A DNA stretch of 64,000 nt, taken from Actinomycetes bacterium (GTDB lineage: Bacteria; Actinomycetota; Actinomycetes; Actinomycetales; Microbacteriaceae). Of this stretch, positions 34,178 to 42,371 are shown in pieces. Position numbers and translations under genes: made by a program. The notes below the pieces were generated by a model, which searched no databases, had not been told where the DNA came from, and saw nothing but the letters and a program-made list of their open reading frames with translations. Location of the stretch: NCBI GenBank assembly GCA_023386365.1, contig JAEWJX010000084.1:1-64000 (forward strand), read 5' to 3'. Each line of letters opens with the position of its first letter. Position 1 is the stretch's first letter.

Positions 34178-35524
34178 GTGCCCGCGCTGTCCCCGAACAC
34201 CATTCCCGGGGATGCCCCTCACGTGCTGTACGTGGCCTGGGGGTACCCGCCGTCACGCGGTGCCGGCATGTACCGGGCGCTCGCCACGGCGAACGCGTTC
34301 GCGCGGGAAGGCTGGCGGGTGACCGTGCTGACAGCCACCCGCGACACGTTCGAACGCCTCACGGGCAGCGACCCCGAATCCGAGGCCGAGATCGACCCCC
34401 GCGTCGAGGTGGTGCGCATCCCGTTCGACCCGGAGCGCGGCGAGACCGACCTGCGCCGCTGGTCGCGGTTGCACGTCTACTCGCCGCTGCTGTGGAACTT
34501 CCTCCGCAGCCTGCGGGCGCGGGTCGGGTTCCCGGAGCACAACTACGCCATCTGGGCGAAGCCGCTCGCCCGCGCCGCCGAGCAAATCCACGCGCGGAAC
34601 CCCGTCGACCTGGTCGTCGGATCCGCGAACCCGAGCGTCGACTTCGTCCCGGGCGACGTGTTACACACCCACAGCGGTGTGCCGTACGTGATGGACCACC
34701 GCGACGCCTGGCACCTTGACGTCTACACGGGCAAGCGAATGGGCTCCCCGCGCAGCCGTTCCGCGCGCCTCGAGACGCGCCTCCTCGCGAACGCCGCCGA
34801 AGCGTGGTGGGTGAACGCCCCGATCCGCGACTGGCATGCCGAGCAGTACCCGGATCGTGCGGTCGACTACCACGTCGTCGCGAACGGCTACGACCCCGGC
34901 TTCATGAGCACCGAGCATCCGCGGCTCCCCGACCCGGCCCAACTCGTCTTCGGTTACCTGGGCACCATCTACGGCCCGATCCCCCTGCGGGAGACCCTCG
35001 AGGCCTGGCGCCTCGCCCGGACCCGCTCCCCGCTCGTCGCGGCCGCCCGCCTCGAGTTCCGGGGGCGACTGGGGCACTTCGCCGAGCAGGACGTCGAGGC
35101 GGCGGCGCTGCTCGACGAGTTCCGCGCCGACGGCGTGGTCTACGCCGGACCGGTGAGCAAGACGAAGGTGGCGGAGGTCTACCAGGGACTCGACGCACTG
35201 CTGCTGATCATCAGCCGCAGCCGGTACGTCACCAGCGGGAAGGTGTTCGAGTACGCGGCCACCGGCCTCCCGATCGCCGCCCTCCACCACCCGGAGACCG
35301 CGAGCACCACCGTTCTCGAGGGGCGCCCCGGATGGTTCCCCGCGCGTGAGGTCGGAGTGGAGGCGTTCGCCGACACGATCATCGCCACCGCCGAGGCCGC
35401 CGCGGGCCTCACCGCCGCCGACATCGAGGCGGCGCAACATTGGTCGCAGCCGCTCGCGCGCGACGGCCAGCTGCTTCCCCGCATCCGCGCACTCCGCGCG
35501 CTCGTCGAAGGGCACCGAGCATGA
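34178..35524 (+). CDS. Family 4 glycosyltransferase
   Basis: The 448-residue GT-B protein has an N-terminal half with YPPSRGAGMYRALATANAF (the glycine-rich acceptor loop of GT4 enzymes) and a C-terminal half with FGYLGTIYGPIPL and SGKVFEYAATGLPIAAL, the nucleotide-sugar pocket. It is cytoplasmic, with no membrane spans. The start is a GTG placed 6 bases after TAGACT. It overlaps the next gene by 4 bases (ATGA), so the 162-residue protein that follows is likely made with it. Donor and acceptor are not predictable. Confidence 0.88.
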   Translation: MPALSPNTIPGDAPHVLYVAWGYPPSRGAGMYRALATANAFAREGWRVTVLTATRDTFERLTGSDPESEAEIDPRVEVVRIPFDPERGETDLRRWSRLHVYSPLLWNFLRSLRARVGFPEHNYAIWAKPLARAAEQIHARNPVDLVVGSANPSVDFVPGDVLHTHSGVPYVMDHRDAWHLDVYTGKRMGSPRSRSARLETRLLANAAEAWWVNAPIRDWHAEQYPDRAVDYHVVANGYDPGFMSTEHPRLPDPAQLVFGYLGTIYGPIPLRETLEAWRLARTRSPLVAAARLEFRGRLGHFAEQDVEAAALLDEFRADGVVYAGPVSKTKVAEVYQGLDALLLIISRSRYVTSGKVFEYAATGLPIAALHHPETASTTVLEGRPGWFPAREVGVEAFADTIIATAEAAAGLTAADIEAAQHWSQPLARDGQLLPRIRALRALVEGHRA

Positions 35525-36009
35525 GCGGGCGGTATGTCGTCACCGTTCTCTTCGGTGCGGGGGTGCATTCTGGCCAGCAGTCGGCCCTCGAGACCGAGCG
35601 GTCGCAACTGGAGCACCTCATCGAGGAACGCGGCGAGGGCCTCGACCTGCGTGTCATCTCGCGAGGCATGCCCGAGAGTCCGCTGCCGACCTCGGTACAC
35701 GTCGATCTGTCCAACGACGCCCGCAGTCCGCTCGATCGCTTCTTGAGCGCGATCGGAGGCGACGCGATTCGATCGCGATTCGCGACGTTCCCGTTGGGTC
35801 GCCTCCTCAACTCCATGGGACCACTCGACCCGGGCCGCGTGTTCTGGCGCGCTCTGCGACGCAACCCCACCGCTCTGGAGGCCGTCCGCGCGTCGGACGC
35901 GGTGTACGCCGCCGACCTCGCCGGCGTGAAGTCCGCCTGGATCGCGGTCCGTCGCGGGTGGGTGCCCGAGGGGCGCTACGACCACAGGGCTTCGTCGCTG
36001 CGGCGCTGA
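35521..36009 (+). CDS. Protein of unknown function, translationally coupled to a glycosyltransferase
   Basis: The 162-residue protein overlaps the stop of the GT4 gene (ATGA). It has a first beta strand (RYVVTVLFGAGVHSGQQSAL) followed by a helix, then VISRGMP and DAVYAADLAGVKSAW segments that resemble the strand ends of a Rossmann half. The chain stops where a second half would begin, so it may be a lone N-terminal GT-B half, a remnant, or a partner subunit. I recognise no family. The codon use and the overlapping start support a real gene. Confidence 0.65.
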   Translation: MSGRYVVTVLFGAGVHSGQQSALETERSQLEHLIEERGEGLDLRVISRGMPESPLPTSVHVDLSNDARSPLDRFLSAIGGDAIRSRFATFPLGRLLNSMGPLDPGRVFWRALRRNPTALEAVRASDAVYAADLAGVKSAWIAVRRGWVPEGRYDHRASSLRR

Positions 36010-36037
36010 CGCGGGTCGAGCGCACGCGAACAACCGA

Positions 36038-37183
36038 TCAGCGCGCGGCTGCCCCCACCACATCCGCCGCTCGCTGCGCGACCGCCTCACCCGACGCCTT
36101 GCTCCGCGCCCACCGTCGTATCGCCTCGCGGCGCTCGGCCGGCGCGTCGCCGTCGAGCGCAGCGGCCATCGCCGCCGCCACCTTCACCTCGTCGTAGGCG
36201 ACCGCAACACCCGCGGGAGATCCGTCGAGGAACGAGGCAGCGGGACCCTCGCCCGCGAACACAGACGGCGTACCGCACAGTGCCGCCGCATAGAGCTTCG
36301 TCGGGAACGCGAAGTCGTAGCCGGTACCCGGCTTGACGCTCGCGAGCGCCGCACGGGCACCACGCAGCCAACCGGCCACCTCCTGCGGCGGGACCCGCGG
36401 CACGAGTTGGAGCGCTCCCGCCGGGAGTGCAGCTGCAAGCCGCTCGAGCAGCGGCCAGTCGGACCCCTGCCCGACGAACACGAGCCGCGCATCGGGATGT
36501 TCGGCGTGGACCCGGGTGAATGCGCGCGCGAAGATGTCGGCTCCGTGCACCTCGGATGCGGTGCCCGTGTACACGAGGAACGGTGAGCCCAGATCGACCT
36601 TCCCTCCGTCGCTGCCGAAATGCGCGGCGTCGACGCCGTTTCCGACGGTGACGACACGGTCGGCCACTCCGAGTTGCGCGAGACGCCCCGTCATGGACTC
36701 CGACACCGACAGCACGGACCGCGCCCCGCGCCAGGCGAAGCCTTCGAGCGCGCGCAGCACACGCAACACGACACCCGACGACGTCGCATTGGCCGCCGCA
36801 TCAGTCCACACGTCGGCCGCGTAGTAGACGTAGGGGATGCGACGCAGGGCGCACACGACGCGGACCACGGTTCCCGTAGTGGGCGGAGGCTCGACGACGA
36901 CCACATCGGGCCTGCGCACGAACAGGAGTCGGAACGCGAGCGGGATATCGAAACTCATGTACTGCAGGTATCCGCGCACATAACCGTCACGGTCACGCAG
37001 CACAGGAGCACGCCGCACGTCGATCCCGGTCACGTCCGCGACGTCGGCGCCCGAAGGCGGCCGACTCGTGAGGACCGTCACATCTGCTCCGCGATCCCGC
37101 AATGCGGACGCGAGCGATCCGAGCCGCAACGAGGCCGCCGCAGGCTCGGGGAGGAAAATGCGCGACGCGATGACGACGCGCAT
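36038..37183 (-). CDS. Family 4 glycosyltransferase (WbuB-like)
   Basis: The 381-residue protein opens with FLPEPAAASLRLGSLASAL, the N-terminal pattern of WbuB-type GT4 enzymes that add N-acetyl-fucosamine or related amino sugars. The C-terminal half has VYTGTASEVHGADIF and the donor motif FPTKLYAAALCGTPSVFAGEG. It follows the oxidoreductase gene by two bases in the operon with the Wbp-like genes, so it may use the diacetamido uronic acid sugar they would make; that is inference from position. It ends 28 bases from the converging 162-residue gene. Confidence 0.88.
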   Translation of the reverse strand: MRVVIASRIFLPEPAAASLRLGSLASALRDRGADVTVLTSRPPSGADVADVTGIDVRRAPVLRDRDGYVRGYLQYMSFDIPLAFRLLFVRRPDVVVVEPPPTTGTVVRVVCALRRIPYVYYAADVWTDAAANATSSGVVLRVLRALEGFAWRGARSVLSVSESMTGRLAQLGVADRVVTVGNGVDAAHFGSDGGKVDLGSPFLVYTGTASEVHGADIFARAFTRVHAEHPDARLVFVGQGSDWPLLERLAAALPAGALQLVPRVPPQEVAGWLRGARAALASVKPGTGYDFAFPTKLYAAALCGTPSVFAGEGPAASFLDGSPAGVAVAYDEVKVAAAMAAALDGDAPAERREAIRRWARSKASGEAVAQRAADVVGAAAR

Positions 37184-37185
37184 GT

Positions 37186-38172
37186 CTACAGGTCGACCGA
37201 GCGTCCCGACGCGGCCGATGCGAGCACAGCCTCGACGACCGCGAGGGTGCGCAGCCCCTGCTCCATCGTGACGACGTCGTTCGGTTCGCCGAGGATCGCG
37301 TCGCGGAACGACTCCGCCTCGACGCGCAGCGGCTCACGCTTCTGGATGGCGTAGCGGATCATGTCGCCCTCGCTCACCCCGCGGAACGCGGTCACCGACT
37401 CCCACTGCAGCGGGAAGGTGCCGTTGGCGTGGAAGGTGAGGTCGCCGGTCGAGGTGTCGGCGATGTAGGTGCCCTTCTCGCCGGTGACGATGGTGAGCCG
37501 CTCCTTCATGGGGCTCATCCAGTTGACGACGTGATTGACGATGATGCCGTTCTCGAGTCGCCCGGTCGCGAGGATCATGTCCTCGTGCGGGCGTCCGCTC
37601 TTCAACGCCACCTGCCCGAACACGTTCGTGTACCGCGAATCGGCCACCCACGCGGTGAGGTCGATGTCGTGGGATGCGAGATCCTTGCCGACCCCGACAT
37701 CCGCGATGCGCGACGGGAACGGCCCCTGGCGGCGGGTGGCGATCTGGTAGACCGCCCCCAGCTCGCCGTCGGCGATGCGGCGGCGCACCTCGAGCAGGGC
37801 CGGGTTGAAGCGTTCGACGTGCCCGACGGCGCCGATCAGCCCGCGGGACGCGAAGGCGTCGACCATGCGCTGGCCCGCCTCCACCGATTCGGCGATCGGT
37901 TTCTCGACCAGCGTGTGCACCCCCGCCTCGGCGAGGGCCAGCGCCGCCTGCTCGTGGAAGCGCGTGGGCACCGCCACGACCGCCATGTCGATGCCGGCCG
38001 CGATGAGGGCCTCGACATCGGGGAGCACCGGCAGGTCACCGGCGACGCCGTGCGGGTCGCCGCCGGGGTCGGCGATGGCGACCAGCTCGATGCCGTCGAC
38101 CTCGCGGAGCACCCGTGCATGGTGTCGGCCCATCATGCCGACACCCAGCAGGCCCGCCCGCAGCGCGGTCAT
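37186..38172 (-). CDS. Gfo/Idh/MocA oxidoreductase, WbpB/WlbA-like UDP-sugar 3-dehydrogenase
   Basis: The 328-residue protein has the NAD motif GVGMMG at 10-15, the catalytic E90-K91-P92 and a D164/H168 pair in GKDLASHDIDL, as in WbpB/WlbA, which oxidise C3 of UDP-GlcNAcA. The product is the substrate of the aminotransferase encoded directly upstream. The ATG at 38172 overlaps that gene's stop by one base (TGATG). The longer open frame upstream lies inside the aminotransferase gene and is not coding. The order acetyltransferase, aminotransferase, oxidoreductase fits steps of the UDP-GlcNAc(3NAc)A route. Confidence 0.9.
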   Translation of the reverse strand: MTALRAGLLGVGMMGRHHARVLREVDGIELVAIADPGGDPHGVAGDLPVLPDVEALIAAGIDMAVVAVPTRFHEQAALALAEAGVHTLVEKPIAESVEAGQRMVDAFASRGLIGAVGHVERFNPALLEVRRRIADGELGAVYQIATRRQGPFPSRIADVGVGKDLASHDIDLTAWVADSRYTNVFGQVALKSGRPHEDMILATGRLENGIIVNHVVNWMSPMKERLTIVTGEKGTYIADTSTGDLTFHANGTFPLQWESVTAFRGVSEGDMIRYAIQKREPLRVEAESFRDAILGEPNDVVTMEQGLRTLAVVEAVLASAASGRSVDL

Positions 38173-39269
38173 CAGGCGCCCGCCCCCGCGACCGCGTTCA
38201 CGGCGGCCACGATGCGCTCGAGGTCGCCCTCGCTGAGCGACGGGTGCACCGGCAGCGAGACCACTTCGGATGCGGCCCGCTCGGTCTCCGGCAGGTCGAG
38301 TCCGGGTGCGTAGGGCGCCAGCGACGGCAGCCGGTGGTTGGGGATCGGGTAGTACACCCCGGACCCCACCTGGTGCTCTTCGCGGAGCGCCGCCACGAAT
38401 CCGTCGCGGTCGTCGGTGACGCGGATCGTGTACTGGTGGTAGACGTGCTCGGCACCGGCGGCGACCGGCGGCACGATGACGCCGCTCAGGTTCACGTCGA
38501 GGAATGCAGCGTTGCTCTGCCGTTGCGCCGTCCATGCGTCGACCTTGGTGAGCTGCACCCGGCCGATCGCGGCGTGGATGTCGGTCATGCGCGCGTTGAA
38601 GCCGACCACCTCGTTGCGGTACTGCTGCTCCATGCCCTGGTTGCGCAGTAGGCGGGCGGTGCGGGCCAGTTCCGGCGTCTCCGACACGATCATGCCGCCC
38701 TCACCGGACGTCATGTTCTTCGTCGGGTAGAGGCTGAACATCGCGAAACGTCCGAACGTGCCCACCTTGCGTCCGCCGAGCGCCGCGCCGTGCGCCTGCG
38801 CCGCGTCTTCGAAGATCAGCAGCCCGTGCTTCTCGGCGATCGCCTCGAGCTCGGCCATGTGCGCCGGGTGCCCGTACAGGTGCACCGGCATGATCGCCTT
38901 CGTGCGGGGCGTGATCGACGCCTCCACGGATGCCGGGTCGAGGGTGAACTGGTGGGGCTCGATGTCGGCGAACACGGGCGATGCGCCGGTGAGCACCACC
39001 GAGTTGCCGGTCGCCGCGAAGGTGAACGAGGGCACGATCACCTCGTCGCCCGCGCCGATGCCGGCGGCGAGCAACCCCAGGTGCAGCCCGGCGGTGCCGG
39101 AGTTGACGGCAACCGTCTCACGGCCGTCGGCGAAGTGCGCACCGAACTCGGTCTCGAAAGCGGCGACCTCGGGCCCCTGCGCGACCATGCCCGACCGGAG
39201 TACCCGGTCGACGGCCTCGCGCTCCTCATCTCCGATGATCGGCTTCGCGGGCGGGATGAAATCGTTCAC
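38172..39269 (-). CDS. DegT/DnrJ/EryC1 sugar aminotransferase, WbpE/WlbC-like
   Basis: The 365-residue PLP enzyme has the Schiff-base lysine K184 (SLYPTKNMTSGEGG), D155 and Q158 (FEDAAQAHG) holding the cofactor, and the GTAG segment at the phosphate site. WbpE-type enzymes add an amino group to C3 of the 3-keto UDP-sugar with glutamate as donor. The family includes other UDP- and dTDP-sugar aminotransferases. The adjoining oxidoreductase and acetyltransferase make the WbpE role the best fit. It overlaps the acetyltransferase gene by 4 bases (ATGA). Confidence 0.92.
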   Translation of the reverse strand: MNDFIPPAKPIIGDEEREAVDRVLRSGMVAQGPEVAAFETEFGAHFADGRETVAVNSGTAGLHLGLLAAGIGAGDEVIVPSFTFAATGNSVVLTGASPVFADIEPHQFTLDPASVEASITPRTKAIMPVHLYGHPAHMAELEAIAEKHGLLIFEDAAQAHGAALGGRKVGTFGRFAMFSLYPTKNMTSGEGGMIVSETPELARTARLLRNQGMEQQYRNEVVGFNARMTDIHAAIGRVQLTKVDAWTAQRQSNAAFLDVNLSGVIVPPVAAGAEHVYHQYTIRVTDDRDGFVAALREEHQVGSGVYYPIPNHRLPSLAPYAPGLDLPETERAASEVVSLPVHPSLSEGDLERIVAAVNAVAGAGA

Positions 39270-39871
39270 TGCTCAACCTCTCGCAGGCCCTCGCCTGCCG
39301 TCTCATAGAAAGCGCCCGTCTGCGGGCAGCGGAAGCCGTCTCCCTCGGCGACGAGGGGCACGCCTGCGCGGCCCACCCATCCGAGGCGTCGCGCGGGGAC
39401 CCCGGCGACCAAAGCGTGCGCGGGGACATCCTTGGTGACCACCGCACCGGCGGCGACCGTCGCCCACTCCCCCACGGTGACCGGCGCGACGCACACGGCG
39501 CGGGCCCCGATCGACGCACCGCGTTCGATGGTCACCCCGACGGGCTCCCAGTCGTGCGCACTCTTCAGCGACCCGTCCGGGTTGATGGCGCGCGGGTAGG
39601 TGTCGTTGGTGAGCACCACCGCCGGACCGATGAAGACGCCGTCACCCAGCCGCGCGGGCTCGTACACGAGCGCGTAGTTCTGCACCTTGCAGTTGTCGCC
39701 CATCGTCACCCCGGTGCCGATGTACGCGCCGCGCCCCACGATGCAGTTCTCGCCCAGCACGGCATCTTCACGCACCTGCGCGAGGTGCCAGATCGAGCTG
39801 CCGGCGCCGATCCGGGCCGAGTCCGCGACGTCCGCGGAGTCGACGATGCGGACGTTGTCGGCAGTGCTCAC
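39266..39871 (-). CDS. Left-handed beta-helix N-acetyltransferase, WbpD/WlbB-like
   Basis: The 201-residue protein is built of hexapeptide repeats (IGAGSSIWHL, VLGENCIVGRGAYIG, LGDGVFIGPAVVLTND, IGARAVCVAPVTVG). The NDxYPRA segment and the insertion after it match the WbpD/WlbB group, which acetylates the 3-amino group using acetyl-CoA. The C-terminal tail (CPQTGAFYE) is also typical. I take the GTG at 39871; a TTG at 39916 would add 15 residues. It opens the minus-strand operon acetyltransferase, aminotransferase, oxidoreductase, GT4. Confidence 0.9.
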   Translation of the reverse strand: MSTADNVRIVDSADVADSARIGAGSSIWHLAQVREDAVLGENCIVGRGAYIGTGVTMGDNCKVQNYALVYEPARLGDGVFIGPAVVLTNDTYPRAINPDGSLKSAHDWEPVGVTIERGASIGARAVCVAPVTVGEWATVAAGAVVTKDVPAHALVAGVPARRLGWVGRAGVPLVAEGDGFRCPQTGAFYETAGEGLREVEQ

Positions 39872-39915
39872 GGCAGGGATCTTCCCGTCGATCGAAGGGC
39901 ATGGGGAACCCAGCA

Positions 39916-39938
39916 AGGCTACCGCGTTCTGCCAGAAT
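39916..39938. promoter_or_regulatory. Divergent promoter pair between the Wbp-like operon and the second Und-P-sugar module
   Basis: TAGCCT on the minus strand (39921-39916) would give a short leader to the acetyltransferase GTG. CAGAAT on the plus strand (39933-39938) lies 7 bases before the ATG at 39946. Confidence 0.4.
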
Positions 39939-39945
39939 GGAGGCC

Positions 39946-40653
39946 ATGAGCGACGTCCCTACCGGCGACATCACCGCGGGGGCACCGGACCCGACGACGT
40001 GGGTCGTCATCCCGCTCTACAACGAGGCGACCATCATCGCCGAGGTGGTGCGCGAGCTGCGTCGCAGTTTCGTGCACGTGGTCTGCGTCGACGACGGCTC
40101 GACCGACGGCTCCGCAACTGCCGCCGAGGCCGCCGGCGCCCGGGTGCTGCGGCATCCGATCAACCTCGGGCAGGGCGCCGCCCTGCAGACGGGCATCGCG
40201 TACGCCCGCGAGCACGACAGCTGCGAGTACATCGTCACGTTCGACGCCGACGGCCAGCACCGGGTGGTGGACGCGATCGCGATGGTCGCGCTCGCACGCA
40301 CCGAGCAGGTCGCGATCGTCTTCGGGTCGCGCTTCCTCGACGATCGCACGAAACCGGGCGCCCTCAAGAAACTGGTGCTGAAGACGGCGGTCGTGGTCAC
40401 CAACTGGACCACCGGCCTCAAGCTCACCGACGCCCACAACGGTCTGCGCGTCATCCGCGTGGACGCCGCCCGGCGCATCGAACTCCAGCAGGACCGCATG
40501 GCCCACGCCACCGAGATCGTGCTGCAGCTGCGTCGCACAGGGCTCCCCTGGCGGGAGTTCCCCGTCGAGGTGCTCTACACCGACTACTCCAAGGCGAAGG
40601 GTCAGTCGCTGCTCAACGCGATCAACATCCTCGTCGACCTCATCGTGAACTAG
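39946..40653 (+). CDS. Polyprenyl-phosphate glycosyltransferase (GT2, DPM1/GacI type), second copy
   Basis: The 235-residue protein has PLYNEA, D49/D50 (CVDDGSTDGS) and D100-A-D102 (TFDADGQH), the same layout as the GT2 at 12802. It also carries the FGSRFLD and NGLRVIR segments typical of polyprenyl-phosphate sugar synthases. The C-terminus (SLLNAINILVDLIVN) is an amphipathic or membrane-dipping helix. Start candidates are ATG 39937 and 39946; the latter sits 7 bases after CAGAAT. A DUF2304 gene follows after 9 bases, so this is a second sugar-lipid module with its own specificity. Confidence 0.88.
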   Translation: MSDVPTGDITAGAPDPTTWVVIPLYNEATIIAEVVRELRRSFVHVVCVDDGSTDGSATAAEAAGARVLRHPINLGQGAALQTGIAYAREHDSCEYIVTFDADGQHRVVDAIAMVALARTEQVAIVFGSRFLDDRTKPGALKKLVLKTAVVVTNWTTGLKLTDAHNGLRVIRVDAARRIELQQDRMAHATEIVLQLRRTGLPWREFPVEVLYTDYSKAKGQSLLNAINILVDLIVN

Positions 40654-40662
40654 GGGCACCCC

Positions 40663-41034
40663 ATGTGGTTCCAGATCATCCTCATCGTCGCCATGGTGGC
40701 GATCGCCGCCTACCTGCTGCGCGCCACCCCCACCCCGAAGCACCTCGCCATCCGGCGCCTGCTCGTGCTGGTGGCGCTCGTCGGCGCCGTGGTGATCGTC
40801 ATCTGGCCCGGCGTGCTCACCTGGCTCGCGCAGCTGGTGGGCATCGGCCGCGGTTCCGACCTGCTGTTCTATGCGGCGATCGTGGCGTTCCTGTTCTACG
40901 TGGTCGTCGACTACAAGCGCTCCCTCGCCGCGAACCGGGCCACCACCCGGCTCGCCCGCGAGTTGACGCTCTCCGAGGCCCGTCTGCAGGACGCCATCCA
41001 GGCATCGCGCGACGACCGCTCGGTAGAATCCTGA
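40663..41034 (+). CDS. DUF2304 small membrane protein (GacJ-like partner), copy 2
   Basis: The 123-residue protein has three hydrophobic segments (about 2-18, 29-52 and 64-80) and a charged coiled-coil tail, the same layout as the DUF2304 protein at 13530. It is expected to bind and stimulate the neighbouring GT2. Unlike copy 1 it does not overlap the GT2 gene, and no DUF2142 gene follows directly; the nearest, at 43559, is on the other strand. Its end contains the hexamer for the dehydrogenase gene that follows. Confidence 0.85.
   Translation: MWFQIILIVAMVAIAAYLLRATPTPKHLAIRRLLVLVALVGAVVIVIWPGVLTWLAQLVGIGRGSDLLFYAAIVAFLFYVVVDYKRSLAANRATTRLARELTLSEARLQDAIQASRDDRSVES
41024..41029 (+). promoter_or_regulatory. 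-10 hexamer TAGAAT of the UDP-sugar dehydrogenase gene
   Basis: TAGAAT inside the DUF2304 3' end, 31 bases before the GTG at 41061. The leader holds a weak GAAAG. Confidence 0.4.
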
Positions 41035-41060
41035 CTTCGCCCTGAAACGAAAGTGCACCC

Positions 41061-42359
41061 GTGAAGATCGCCGTCATCGCCCTGGGGAAGATCGGACTCC
41101 CCCTCGCCGTCCAGTTCGCCTCGAAGGGTCACGAGGTGGTCGGGGTGGATGTGAACCCCGCCACCGTCGATCTGGTCAATCAGGGCCTGGAGCCGTTCCC
41201 GGGTGAGGCGCACCTGCAGGAGAAGCTCGCCGAGCTGGTGCCCGCCGGCCGTCTGCGCGCCACCACCGACTACGCGGATGCGGTGCCGGGCGCCGACGCG
41301 GTGGTGCTCGTGGTGCCGCTGTTCGTCGACGAGGAGACCGCGGAGCCGCAGTTCGGCTGGATGGATGCCGCCACCCGCTCGCTCGGCGAGCACCTGACGG
41401 CCGGCACCCTCGTCGCCTACGAGACGACCCTGCCGGTCGGCACCACCCGCACGCGCTGGAAGCCGCTCCTCGAAGAGGTCTCGGGGCTCACCGAGGGCAC
41501 CGACTTCCACCTCGTGTTCTCGCCCGAGCGTGTGCTCACCGGTCGCGTCTTCGAAGACCTGCGCAAGTACCCGAAGCTCGTCGGCGGCCTCTCCGAGGAG
41601 GGCGCCCGCCAGGCGGTCGCGTTCTACGAGGCGGTGCTCGACTTCGACGAGCGGGCCGATCTCCCCCGCCCGAACGGCGTGTGGGATCTCGGCTCGGCCG
41701 AGGCGTCCGAGCTGGCGAAGCTCGCCGAGACCACATACCGCGACGTCAACATCGGCCTCGCGAACCAGTTCGCGCGCTACTCGGAGACCATCGGCGTCGA
41801 CGTGTACCAGGTGATCGACGCGTCGAACTCGCAGCCGTACAGCCACATCCACCGGCCCGGCATCGCCGTCGGCGGCCACTGCATCCCCGTCTACCCGCGC
41901 CTCTACCTGTGGAACGACCCGGACGCCACGGTCGTGCGCGCCGCACGCGAAGCGAACGCGGGCATGCCGCACCACGCGGTCACGCTGCTCGAGGGCGCCT
42001 ACGGCGAACTGGGTGGCGCGCGCGTCGCCGTGCTGGGTGCGGCCTACCGCGGCGGCGTGAAGGAGACCGCGTTCTCGGGTGTGTTCGCCACCGTCGAGGC
42101 GCTGCGCGCCGCAGGCGCTGTTCCGCTCGTGCAGGATCCGCTCTACACCGACGAGGAACTCACGAAGCTCGGCTTCGAGCCGTACCACTTCGGTGAGACC
42201 GCGGATGCCGTCATCATCCAGGCCGACCACGACGAGTACCGCGCCGTCACCGGCGACCAGGTTCCGGGCGTGAAGGCCGTCGTCGACGGCCGCCGCGTCA
42301 GCACCGCCGCCGCCTGGTCCGGGGCGCTGTACCGCGTCATCGGACGCGCAGCCGACTGA
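41061..42359 (+). CDS. UDP-N-acetyl-hexosamine 6-dehydrogenase (WbpA/WecC-like)
   Basis: The 432-residue enzyme oxidises C6 of a UDP-HexNAc to the uronic acid in two steps through the thioester cysteine C274 (GGHCIPVYP). The central domain shows SPERVLTG and the lysine and asparagine contacts of the family. The GHCIPVYP form and SPERV-x-x-G pattern belong to the WbpA/WecC group rather than to UDP-glucose dehydrogenase. The nucleotide loop reads ALGKIGLP rather than the usual GLGYVGLP, with alanine at the first glycine, which may weaken or alter NAD binding. With the Wbp-like genes next to it, the WbpA role (UDP-GlcNAc to UDP-GlcNAcA) is the best fit; WecC is the alternative. Confidence 0.9.
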   Translation: MKIAVIALGKIGLPLAVQFASKGHEVVGVDVNPATVDLVNQGLEPFPGEAHLQEKLAELVPAGRLRATTDYADAVPGADAVVLVVPLFVDEETAEPQFGWMDAATRSLGEHLTAGTLVAYETTLPVGTTRTRWKPLLEEVSGLTEGTDFHLVFSPERVLTGRVFEDLRKYPKLVGGLSEEGARQAVAFYEAVLDFDERADLPRPNGVWDLGSAEASELAKLAETTYRDVNIGLANQFARYSETIGVDVYQVIDASNSQPYSHIHRPGIAVGGHCIPVYPRLYLWNDPDATVVRAAREANAGMPHHAVTLLEGAYGELGGARVAVLGAAYRGGVKETAFSGVFATVEALRAAGAVPLVQDPLYTDEELTKLGFEPYHFGETADAVIIQADHDEYRAVTGDQVPGVKAVVDGRRVSTAAAWSGALYRVIGRAAD

Positions 42360-42371
42360 TCGGCAACATCC

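Noticed and set aside
40651..40662. TAGGGG as a stop-embedded -10 before the DUF2304 gene
   Set aside because: The spacing is right (6 bases to the ATG), but the hexamer lacks the final T that the other sites have. GGGG more likely serves as the ribosome site.
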